Shown piece after piece: positions 1 through 6,399 of a DNA stretch of 13,685 nucleotides. The DNA comes from JAPLXD01 sp043802865. Lineage in GTDB: Bacteria > Patescibacteriota > Minisyncoccia > Moranbacterales > UBA11712. The stretch spans positions 1-13,685 of the forward strand of contig JAZDKQ010000037.1 in NCBI GenBank assembly GCA_043802865.1, written 5' to 3'. The number at the start of each line of letters is the position of its first letter. Position 1 is the first letter of the stretch. The notes below the pieces were generated by a model. That model was given only the letters and a program-made list of their open reading frames with translations, made no database searches and had not been told where the DNA came from. Both the position numbers and the translations under genes were made by a program.

Positions 1-653
1 ATATCCGTCGCCCGGTTTATTTTCCCGCCTCCGGTGCTTGATTCGTCTGACATTCCCATTGCCGCTCCGGAAAGTGTGATGTTCCCAAAAGAATCAACCT
101 GGGTCATTTTTTTCACCGCTTCATCAAAATCAAGCCATGTCGCGGGAGGTGTTGTGATTCCGGCTTGGTTCAGCAAATCTTTGTTATAGTAAAGCGCCAG
201 AGAATCCGCAGAAAGAGGCAGGGCAAAAATTTTCCCGTCCGAGACAAAATCAGAAGAAACTACATCCGCGAATTGATCATGAATTTGCTTGCTTGTTAGA
301 ATTTCCGCTTGACTAGTTGAAAAATTGTCAATTGGAGCCGGAGCTATCTTATCTTCGTGTTTTGGGAGCCAGGTATTGTGAATCAAGAAAACGTCTGGCC
401 CGTTTCCCGTCGCGAGAGCATCCAATAGCTCGTTTTCATATGAATCAACAATAAGCTTTTTATAAATGATTCCCTTCACGCGCGGATTTCTTTTTTGGTA
501 TTCATTGATGGCTTTCGACATCACATCCGAATCGTCAAAAAGCCCCCAGACTTCAAGCCGAACTTCATATGACGGAATTGTTCCGCATCCAGAAAGAAAG
601 ACAAGGGAGAGCAAGAGCGAGAAAGAAAGAAATATTGATATTTTTTTGTTCAT
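1..653 (-). CDS. ABC transporter extracellular solute-binding lipoprotein (family 1, sugar type), 3' end outside window
   Basis: The minus-strand frame stays open from ATG at 653 to the window edge, giving 217 residues and no stop. The N-terminus is a lipoprotein signal: MNKK, a hydrophobic stretch, then lipobox L-S-G-C with Cys23 as the expected lipidated residue. After it come features of family 1 solute-binding proteins: a beta-strand and DSDVMSKAINEYQKRNP-like helix, GPDVFLIHNTWLP, GKIFALPLSADSLALYYNK, TWLDFDEAVKKMT, and near the edge SGAAMG followed by INRATDI. Such proteins bind sugars or other solutes outside the membrane and deliver them to an ABC permease; the ligand cannot be read from this part. 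An in-frame ATG at 671 would add MTISNG. I prefer 653 because it gives the usual short basic n-region. The gene lies downstream of the gyrA terminator and has a 13-bp inverted repeat in its leader. Confidence 0.85.
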   Translation of the reverse strand, partial: MNKKISIFLSFSLLLSLVFLSGCGTIPSYEVRLEVWGLFDDSDVMSKAINEYQKRNPRVKGIIYKKLIVDSYENELLDALATGNGPDVFLIHNTWLPKHEDKIAPAPIDNFSTSQAEILTSKQIHDQFADVVSSDFVSDGKIFALPLSADSLALYYNKDLLNQAGITTPPATWLDFDEAVKKMTQVDSFGNITLSGAAMGMSDESSTGGGKINRATD

Positions 654-719
654 CCCGTTAGAAATTGTCATTTTTTTTATTTTATCCCGCTGCAAATTTT
701 TTTCAAAATTTCTAACGGG
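654..719. repeat. 13-bp perfect inverted repeat in the leader of the solute-binding protein gene
   Basis: The arms are 654-666 (CCCGTTAGAAATT) and 707-719 (AATTTCTAACGGG), separated by 40 AT-rich bases. The inner arm ends directly before the ATG at 653, and the alternative ATG at 671 lies in the loop. As RNA it would be a hairpin over the translation start region. As DNA it could be a small palindromic element with terminal repeats or an operator. It has no adjacent T-tract in the gene's direction, so a terminator is unlikely. Confidence 0.5.
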
Positions 720-790
720 GTAAATTTTGTTTTTGTTTTGAAGCTTACCTATGCTTGAATTTTACAACAATTTGCAAAATCGCACAAATA

Positions 791-817
791 CAAAAAAGAC
801 GCCCCGGCGGGGCGTCT
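791..817 (-). terminator. Rho-independent terminator of the gyrA operon
   Basis: A perfect 9-bp stem, AGACGCCCC at 797-805 with GGGGCGTCT at 809-817, closes a 3-nt loop. Read on the minus strand it is followed by six T residues (791-796 on plus are A). It lies 27 bases beyond the gyrA stop, where an intrinsic terminator of that operon is expected. Confidence 0.9.
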
Positions 818-843
818 CTACGGATAATATAATTGGAATATTT

Positions 844-3276
844 TTATAACACTGCCGTCGCGGCGATTTTGTCGTCGCCGTTGAGGCGCATTACGCGCAC
901 GCCCTGCGTAGCGCGGCCGAGAATTGAAATGCTACCCATCGGCACGCGAATGATCTGGCCTTTCGCACTGCTTGCAATGAGATCCGTTTCGATATTGTCG
1001 AGATTGATCATATGCGCGCATACAAGTTTTCCAGTTTTTGGCGTGATTTTCGCAGTTTTGATCCCACTGCCTCCGCGCCGCTGGATTTTGTAGGCTTTCA
1101 TATCGGTACGCTTTCCAAAACCGTTTTCGGTGAGGATCAAAAGCTGATTGCCCCTTTGATTTTTGAGAACCACATCCATTCCGACCACTTGGTCGTTCTT
1201 TTTCAGATTGATCCCTCGCACACCGGCGGCCGTCCGGCCCATACCGCGCACATCACTTTCTTTGAAATGAATGGCCTGTCCGGCCGAGGTTGTGATGATA
1301 ATCTCGTCCTTTCCGGTCGTCGGCGCGATCCAGCGGAGTTCATCATCTTTGGCAAGATTCAAAGCAATCAATCCCGATCGACGGACTTTGGTGAAATCTT
1401 CAATGGCTGTTTTTTTCACTGTCCCGAATTTCGTCGCCATGAAAAGATATTTTGCTTGTGATTCCTTTCCGATCGTGATGATCGCCGTGATTTTTTCGTC
1501 CGGAGAGATCTGCAAAAAGTTCACGATCGCCTGACCCTTGGCCGTTCGTGAAGAAACCGGGATCTCATAGGCTTTGGTTTGAAAAACTTTCCCGGTGTTG
1601 GTGAAAAAGAAAAGATCGTCGTGCGTCATCGCGCTCACCACCATATCAATCGTATCTCCCTCTTTGGTTGTCGCGCCGATCACGCCCTTTCCGCCGCGCC
1701 TCTGCACGCGATAGAGCGAAGGATTCATTCTTTTCACATAGTTGTCCTCGGTAAAAACGATGATCGCTTCTTCGTTCGGAATGAGATCTTCTTGTTTGAA
1801 TTCGCCCACGGCCGATCTCACGACTCTTGTGCGGCGCTCATCCGCGTATTTTTCTCTGAGTTCGGCCAGTTCCGTTTTGATAACGCCCAATATTTTCTTC
1901 GGACTCTTGAGAAGATCTTCAAGTTCTTTGATCAGCTTCGTCTTCGCCTTGAGTTCGTCTTCGATCTTCTGGCGCTCAAGACCCGCGAGAGTTTGAAGGC
2001 GCATCTCGAGGATTGCCGCCCCTTGCTTTTCGGACAATTTGAACTTTTTCATCAAATTGCTATGCGCGATTTCTTTGGTAGCTGATTTTCGGATGGTAGT
2101 GATGACCGCATCAATGTGATCAAGCGCTTTTTTGAGTCCTTCCAGAATATGCGCCCGTTCTTTCGCGATTCGAAGCTCATATTGCGTCCGGCGCGTGACG
2201 ACGACCTGGCGATGCGCTATGAAATATTCGAGCATCGCTTTCAGATTCAAGACTTTTGGCTCGATTCCGTCAACCAGCGCGAGCATATTCACGTGAAACG
2301 ATTTTTGAAGATCCGTGAGCGCGAAGAGCTTGTTGAGAACTTTTTTCGGAAAGGCTTCTTTCTTGAGTTCAATCACGATCCGCACCCCGTCTTTGTCTGA
2401 TTCATCGCGAAGATCCCGGATGCCTTCGAGCTTTCCGGCCTTCACAAGATCCGCCATCTTCTCAATCATCGCCGCCTTGTTCGAGGAGTAGGTCATTTCC
2501 GTCACAATGATCTGGAATTGACCGTTTTTTGTCTCAACAATTTCCGTCTCGGCCCGGCAAACAATGCTTCCGCGGCCGGTAAGATAGGTCTGCACTATAT
2601 CCGCTTGGTTGTATATTGATCCACCCGTCGGAAAATCAGGACCTTTCACAAATTGTGTCAGATCTTTTACATCGCAATCCGGATTTTCAATGAGATAGGC
2701 TATGCCGTCAACCAATTCTCCGAGATTGTGCGGGGGGATACTCGTCGCCATCCCGACTGCGATTCCCATTGTGCCGTTGAGAAGAAGTTGTGGAACTTTG
2801 GCCGGCAGAACGGACGGTTCAAAGCGGGACGAGTCATAGTTGGGAACAAAATCAACCGTTTCCTTTTCGATATCCGCCATCATTTCCTCTGCAAGGCTCG
2901 TCATTTTGGCTTCGGTATATCGCATCGCCGCCGCATTGTCGCCATCCATCGAGCCGAAGTTTCCCTGCCCGTCCACGAGGGGATAGCGCATTGAAAAATC
3001 CTGCGCGAGCCGCACCATCGTGTTATATACCGCCAAGTCGCCGTGAGGATGATATTTCCCAAGCACATCTCCGACAACCAGCGCCGACTTTCGATATTTC
3101 GCACTGTGTGTGAGCCCAAGCCCGCGCATCGCAAAAAGGATCCGGCGATGTACCGGCTTCATCCCGTCCCGCACATCAGGAAGAGCACGCGAAACAATCA
3201 CACTCATCGCGTAAGCGAGATAGGACTCCTTCATTTCCTGCGTTATTTCTCTCGGTTTTATGTATCCAATTTCCAT
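844..3276 (-). CDS. gyrA: DNA gyrase subunit A
   Basis: This 810-residue protein is full length for GyrA, the type IIA topoisomerase subunit that cuts and rejoins DNA and with GyrB introduces negative supercoils. The winged-helix and tower region covers about residues 8-490, with catalytic Tyr120 in AAAMRYTEAKM (E. coli Tyr122). The C-terminal pinwheel covers about 495-810. Its GyrA box QRRGGKG at 525-531 separates it from ParC, and a related QRRGGSG sits in a later blade at 732-738. The quinolone-resistance region reads YHPHGDLAVYNTMVR. Leu81 and Asn85 align with E. coli Ser83 and Asp87 and match the classic resistance substitutions S83L and D87N. The ATG at 3276 follows the upstream stop by 5 nt, so it is probably co-transcribed and translationally coupled with the 136-residue protein. 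There is no clear Shine-Dalgarno. Confidence 0.97.
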   Translation of the reverse strand: MEIGYIKPREITQEMKESYLAYAMSVIVSRALPDVRDGMKPVHRRILFAMRGLGLTHSAKYRKSALVVGDVLGKYHPHGDLAVYNTMVRLAQDFSMRYPLVDGQGNFGSMDGDNAAAMRYTEAKMTSLAEEMMADIEKETVDFVPNYDSSRFEPSVLPAKVPQLLLNGTMGIAVGMATSIPPHNLGELVDGIAYLIENPDCDVKDLTQFVKGPDFPTGGSIYNQADIVQTYLTGRGSIVCRAETEIVETKNGQFQIIVTEMTYSSNKAAMIEKMADLVKAGKLEGIRDLRDESDKDGVRIVIELKKEAFPKKVLNKLFALTDLQKSFHVNMLALVDGIEPKVLNLKAMLEYFIAHRQVVVTRRTQYELRIAKERAHILEGLKKALDHIDAVITTIRKSATKEIAHSNLMKKFKLSEKQGAAILEMRLQTLAGLERQKIEDELKAKTKLIKELEDLLKSPKKILGVIKTELAELREKYADERRTRVVRSAVGEFKQEDLIPNEEAIIVFTEDNYVKRMNPSLYRVQRRGGKGVIGATTKEGDTIDMVVSAMTHDDLFFFTNTGKVFQTKAYEIPVSSRTAKGQAIVNFLQISPDEKITAIITIGKESQAKYLFMATKFGTVKKTAIEDFTKVRRSGLIALNLAKDDELRWIAPTTGKDEIIITTSAGQAIHFKESDVRGMGRTAAGVRGINLKKNDQVVGMDVVLKNQRGNQLLILTENGFGKRTDMKAYKIQRRGGSGIKTAKITPKTGKLVCAHMINLDNIETDLIASSAKGQIIRVPMGSISILGRATQGVRVMRLNGDDKIAATAVL

Positions 3277-3281
3277 ATTTT

Positions 3282-3692
3282 TTATGGCAGCTGTGGCACG
3301 CTATTCTTATTCTGATTATTGTTTTCCGCTGGATTGTTTATATCACTGCTATTATCCATATTTTGAATCGAATCCGCGCTCGGAGCCGGCAGCACAGTTC
3401 CCGCACTATTATCCGTCCCTGTCGCTCCTGTTTGGCTCGGCAGTTCCTGCATCATATTTTGAATTGAATCCTTTCCCGTTTGGAAGTTGTCTTGGAAATT
3501 ATCTTTGAGATCATTGAGGCTCGCCGACGCCGGATCGATTTGAGTTTCAGCCGACTTGTTCATTTCATTGAAGGAAACAACCCAGATCACAAGAATGACC
3601 AAAAACCCGGCGGCTGTCGCAATAACTGCGATTCTTTTCCGTTCATGGACGGGCTTCTGCTGGAGTTTGTGAATGTAATCTTTGATGTTCAT
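3282..3692 (-). CDS. Hypothetical single-span membrane protein with Asn/Ser-rich tail
   Basis: This is a 136-residue protein I do not recognise. Residues 1-20 are basic and cytoplasmic in character (HERKR just before the membrane). Residues 21-40 form one hydrophobic segment, and the remainder is a low-complexity tail rich in Asn, Ser, Asp, Gln and Pro, probably extracytoplasmic by the positive-inside rule. There is no cleavage site or lipobox, so it should be a signal-anchored type II protein. The peptide DSIQNM occurs twice, encoded by a 19-nt direct repeat (3357-3375 and 3453-3471, one mismatch). It sits 10 nt after the hydrolase stop and 5 nt before gyrA, so all three probably share a transcript. 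No function can be assigned. Confidence 0.8.
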   Translation of the reverse strand: MNIKDYIHKLQQKPVHERKRIAVIATAAGFLVILVIWVVSFNEMNKSAETQIDPASASLNDLKDNFQDNFQTGKDSIQNMMQELPSQTGATGTDNSAGTVLPAPSADSIQNMDNSSDINNPAENNNQNKNSVPQLP

Positions 3693-3702
3693 TTTATAGA
3701 CG

Positions 3703-4374
3703 TTATGCGCTTAATGCTTCCATCATCACTACTTTCATCTCCGCGCCTTCAAGATCTTTTTTCTTGAGGATCAGCTTCGCTGTTTTTTCTCTCGGGCAAG
3801 TCCCGATTTCTTTGCAAAAACTTTTTTCGTCCATTATATCCTTGATCTTCACTCCCGGAATTTTATAATGCATCGGCAAAACCATTTTTGGCTCGATTTG
3901 ATCAACGACTGCTTTGGCTTCTTTCGCATTAAGAGAATGAGGGCCTCCAACCGGAATAGCCAGAACATCCACGCCATTCACTTCTTCCAGTTGTTTTTTA
4001 TCAAGACTGGTCGCCAAATCGCCCAAATGACAAAACCGAATTCCCTCGCTTTCGATGGCAAAAATCGTATTGAGCCCTCTTTCGGCGCCTTGAACTTTGT
4101 CATGATATGAACTTATCCCCGTGATCGAAACGCCTTTGATTGAATATTCTCCCGGCAAATCCACAACCGCCGGCTCGCCCTTGAGCGCGCTCGAATTGTT
4201 GTGATCATGGTGGTCATGGCTCACGGTGACGATGTCAGCCCGCCCCTGCGGGGGCCGGAGCCCGACTTCTTTGTCGAAAGGATCGGTGAAAATGACGATA
4301 TCCTCGCCCGAACCGCGCCCATCAGGCTTGGTCGAGATTTTAAAACACGAATGTCCGTACCATTGAATGGTCAT
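3703..4374 (-). CDS. Metallo-beta-lactamase-fold hydrolase, UlaG-like
   Basis: The 223 residues match a compact MBL-fold metal-dependent hydrolase of the UlaG/YtnP-like type common in bacteria and archaea. It opens with MTIQWYGHSCFKI, typical of the group. The metal motif H-x-H-x-D-H is at 53-58 (SHDHHDH). Further likely ligands are His91 (SSYHD), Asp119 (HLGD) and His169 (MHYK), so both metal sites look complete. There is no signal peptide or membrane span, so it is cytoplasmic. Relatives act on phosphodiester, lactone or sugar-phosphate substrates; the substrate here is unknown. It is the first gene after the minus-strand promoter at 4408-4436 and heads the cluster leading to gyrA. The ATG at 4374 has no clear Shine-Dalgarno but is the natural family start. 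Confidence 0.9.
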   Translation of the reverse strand: MTIQWYGHSCFKISTKPDGRGSGEDIVIFTDPFDKEVGLRPPQGRADIVTVSHDHHDHNNSSALKGEPAVVDLPGEYSIKGVSITGISSYHDKVQGAERGLNTIFAIESEGIRFCHLGDLATSLDKKQLEEVNGVDVLAIPVGGPHSLNAKEAKAVVDQIEPKMVLPMHYKIPGVKIKDIMDEKSFCKEIGTCPREKTAKLILKKKDLEGAEMKVVMMEALSA

Positions 4375-4407
4375 ATGGCTATATAAAGAGGATTTATTAA
4401 CATTAGA

Positions 4408-4436
4408 ATGATAGCACGACGCTTGGAAAAATTCAA
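4408..4436 (-). promoter_or_regulatory. Sigma-70-type promoter for the MBL-gyrA operon
   Basis: On the minus strand, TTGAAT (4431-4436) and TATCAT (4408-4413) are separated by 17 bp, and a TGC extended -10 precedes TATCAT. Transcription would start near 4401, leaving a leader of about 28 nt before the ATG at 4374. It lies back to back with the rightward promoter at 4457-4485. Confidence 0.75.
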
Positions 4437-4456
4437 TGGCTTGAGCATATCATCCC

Positions 4457-4485
4457 TTGCCAAAATTATCAATATATATTATACT
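4457..4485 (+). promoter_or_regulatory. Sigma-70-type promoter for the S1-gmk-tilS-ftsH cluster
   Basis: TTGCCA (4457-4462) and TATACT (4480-4485) are separated by 17 bp in an AT-rich stretch. The start point would be near 4492, about 30 nt before the ATG at 4522. This position rules out the longer reading of the S1 gene from 4408, since that start would be upstream of the promoter. Confidence 0.75.
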
Positions 4486-4521
4486 TTTTTAGTATTAATC
4501 ATTAACCTAATCATTAATCCC

Positions 4522-5754
4522 ATGATAGACAACATTTACGACACTCTGGCAAAAGAGGTCGACAAAGTATCCGAAGAGAAAAAGGAAGAAAGCGTAACGA
4601 AAAAAGAAATTGAAATCGAAGATTCTTCGGCTTTGGCTGAAGAAACGACTGAACCCGCATCTATGATGGCGGATTTTTTGAACCAAACAAAAATATCTTT
4701 TCCCAAAGAAGGCGATGTGATCGACGGCAAAGTGCTTGAAATCGGATCAAACGCCGTCTATCTTGACCTTGGAGTTTTTGGAACGGGAATCGTTCTTGGA
4801 AAAGAAATAAAAGACGGACTCGGGACGACTGACAAACTGAAAATCGGCGATACGGTCACTGCGACGGTCACCGATCTCGAAAACGATGATGGATATATCG
4901 AACTTTCCGTTCGCGAAGCCTCGATTGAAAAAGCCTGGCTCGATCTTGAAGAAAAGCAGGGTGAAGAAGCCGTATTTTCCACCAAAATTTTGGACGCGAA
5001 CAAAGGCGGACTCATCGTTGAGGTGAACGGCATCACCGGATTTTTGCCCGTTTCCCAGCTTTCCAACGAACACTACCCCCGCGTCGAAGAAGGCGAGAAA
5101 GGAAAAATTCTTGAGAAACTGCGTTCATATATTGGAACTGAGATGCAAGTGAAGGTGATCGACATTGACCGCGAAGGCGAAAAATTGATCGTGAGCGAAA
5201 AAGCGGCCTACAGCGCCCAAGAGAAAAAGGCTATTTCCGAGCTCAAAGCCGGCGATGTGATCGAAGGAGAAGTTAGCGGAGTCGTCGACTTCGGAGCGTT
5301 CATCAAATTTTTCCCGCCGAGCAAAACCGAATCCGTCCGCGAAGAAGACAAACTTGAAGGACTGGTGCATATATCCGAACTCGCCTGGCAACTCATCGAC
5401 AATCCGCGTGATATCATCAAAACCGGCGACCGCATAAAGGCGAAAATAATCGGCATCGATAACACACGAGTTTCGCTTTCCATCAAAGCGCTCGCGAAAG
5501 ACCCGTGGGTAAGCGCCGAAGAAAGATACCAAGCCGGAAAAACATATGACGGCCAAGTGCGGAAGATCAACCACTTCGGCGCGTTCGTATATCTCGACGA
5601 CGATATCCACGGTCTCGCCCATGTCAGCGAACTTCTCGAAGCCAACCCGGGAAAAAATATCGAAGAGATCATCCAAGTCGAAAATACCTATAAATGGAAA
5701 ATTCTTTCCATCGATCCCAAAGAGCATCGAATGGGATTGGCATTGGTGAAGTAA
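4522..5754 (+). CDS. rpsA: S1 RNA-binding domain protein (small ribosomal protein bS1 type)
   Basis: This 410-residue protein starts at ATG 4522 (MIDNIYDTLAKE). The frame is open further upstream, to an ATG at 4408, but that part overlaps the promoter and would encode an unlikely hydrophobic N-terminus. Residues 1-55 are acidic and charged. Four S1 OB-fold repeats follow at about 62-131, 147-228, 243-323 and 338-409. Repeats 3 and 4 carry the best-conserved S1 core (VDFGAFI...GLVHISEL and NHFGAFVYL...GLAHVSEL). S1 holds mRNA on the 30S subunit and helps start translation on messages without a strong Shine-Dalgarno, which fits this window. The E. coli protein has six repeats; four is typical of shorter bacterial forms. 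It is the first gene of the rightward cluster, 34 nt before gmk. The symbol is by family; another S1-domain RNA-binding protein is the alternative. Confidence 0.88.
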   Translation: MIDNIYDTLAKEVDKVSEEKKEESVTKKEIEIEDSSALAEETTEPASMMADFLNQTKISFPKEGDVIDGKVLEIGSNAVYLDLGVFGTGIVLGKEIKDGLGTTDKLKIGDTVTATVTDLENDDGYIELSVREASIEKAWLDLEEKQGEEAVFSTKILDANKGGLIVEVNGITGFLPVSQLSNEHYPRVEEGEKGKILEKLRSYIGTEMQVKVIDIDREGEKLIVSEKAAYSAQEKKAISELKAGDVIEGEVSGVVDFGAFIKFFPPSKTESVREEDKLEGLVHISELAWQLIDNPRDIIKTGDRIKAKIIGIDNTRVSLSIKALAKDPWVSAEERYQAGKTYDGQVRKINHFGAFVYLDDDIHGLAHVSELLEANPGKNIEEIIQVENTYKWKILSIDPKEHRMGLALVK

Positions 5755-5757
5755 GCG

Positions 5758-5805
5758 CAAAACTCAAAGCGTAAAGTGCAAAATTACAATGCAAAATTCA
5801 AAATT
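5758..5805. repeat. Degenerate tandem CAAAAnT-type heptamer repeat
   Basis: The bases between the S1 stop and the gmk start form imperfect units of about seven: CAAAACT, CAAAGCG, TAAAGTG, CAAAATTA, CAATG, CAAAATT, CAAAATT. The run covers 5758-5805, includes the ATG at 5789 used for gmk, and extends into its first codons. No Shine-Dalgarno is visible in it. It may be a slippage-derived spacer or a dispersed element. Confidence 0.6.
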
Positions 5806-6385
5806 TTTGAAAAGAGTTCTTATTATAGGCGGACCCACCGGAAGCGGAGAAACAACCGTCACCAATGAAATCATCAAACAATTTCCTGTTTTCACGCGGC
5901 TAGTGACCGCCACTTCACGAAAGCCGAGAAATGGCGAAAAAGACAAATTCGATTATTATTTTTTTTCAAAAGAAGAGTTTGAAAAATATATCGCCAACGG
6001 AAAAATTATTGAATATACATACATAAAAAACAGAGACGCCTATTACGGCACTTATAAGCCCGACCTGGATGAGAAAATAGCCAAAGGCTTCAATGTGATC
6101 GTGAATGTGGATATTGTCGGCGCAAAATATTATAAGGAAAATTACAATGCAACGACGATCTTTATTAAGCCTGAATCTATTGAAGAATTAAAAGGAAGAT
6201 TGGCTAATCGAGATAAGAATATCGATCCGGAAGAACTAAATAAAAGAATAAAAAATGCTGAAAATGAAATTGAAAAAGAAATGCCTTTCTATGACTATGT
6301 TGTTGTGAACGCAAATGGAAAACTCGAGAAAGCTGTCGAAAAAACTATCGATATTTTAAAAAAAGAAAAATATTCTCTCGCATAA
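5789..6385 (+). CDS. gmk: Guanylate kinase family protein with altered P-loop
   Basis: This 198-residue protein matches the size and layout of guanylate kinase, which phosphorylates GMP to GDP. The nucleotide loop at 15-23 reads GPTGSGETT: the lysine of the GxxGxGK(S/T) motif is Glu21 (codon GAA). GMP-binding features look intact: SRKPRNGE at 43-50, the DYYF and EEF segment, then IIEYTYIKNRDAYYGT at 73-88. The VNVDIVGAK strand and the arginine-bearing lid LKGRLANRD with NKRIKNAENEI follow. It may be an active variant or a GMP-binding protein with weak kinase activity. Start: ATG 5789 lies in a heptamer repeat. TTG at 5807 (M-K-R-V-L-I-I-G-G-P) is an equally plausible start and matches the usual family N-terminus better. 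It is 34 nt after the S1 gene and 14 nt before tilS. Confidence 0.85.
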   Translation: MQNSKFLKRVLIIGGPTGSGETTVTNEIIKQFPVFTRLVTATSRKPRNGEKDKFDYYFFSKEEFEKYIANGKIIEYTYIKNRDAYYGTYKPDLDEKIAKGFNVIVNVDIVGAKYYKENYNATTIFIKPESIEELKGRLANRDKNIDPEELNKRIKNAENEIEKEMPFYDYVVVNANGKLEKAVEKTIDILKKEKYSLA

Positions 6386-6399
6386 TTTATATTATCCTC

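Noticed and set aside
1012..2400. Several long plus-strand open frames opposite gyrA (for example 1579-2085)
   Set aside because: They are antisense shadows of gyrA with low-complexity or Phe/His/Arg-biased translations, no family resemblance and no promoter or ribosome site.
4408..4521. Longer S1 protein starting at ATG 4408
   Set aside because: The added 38 residues are hydrophobic and unlike any S1 N-terminus, and the region holds the -35/-10 elements of both divergent promoters.
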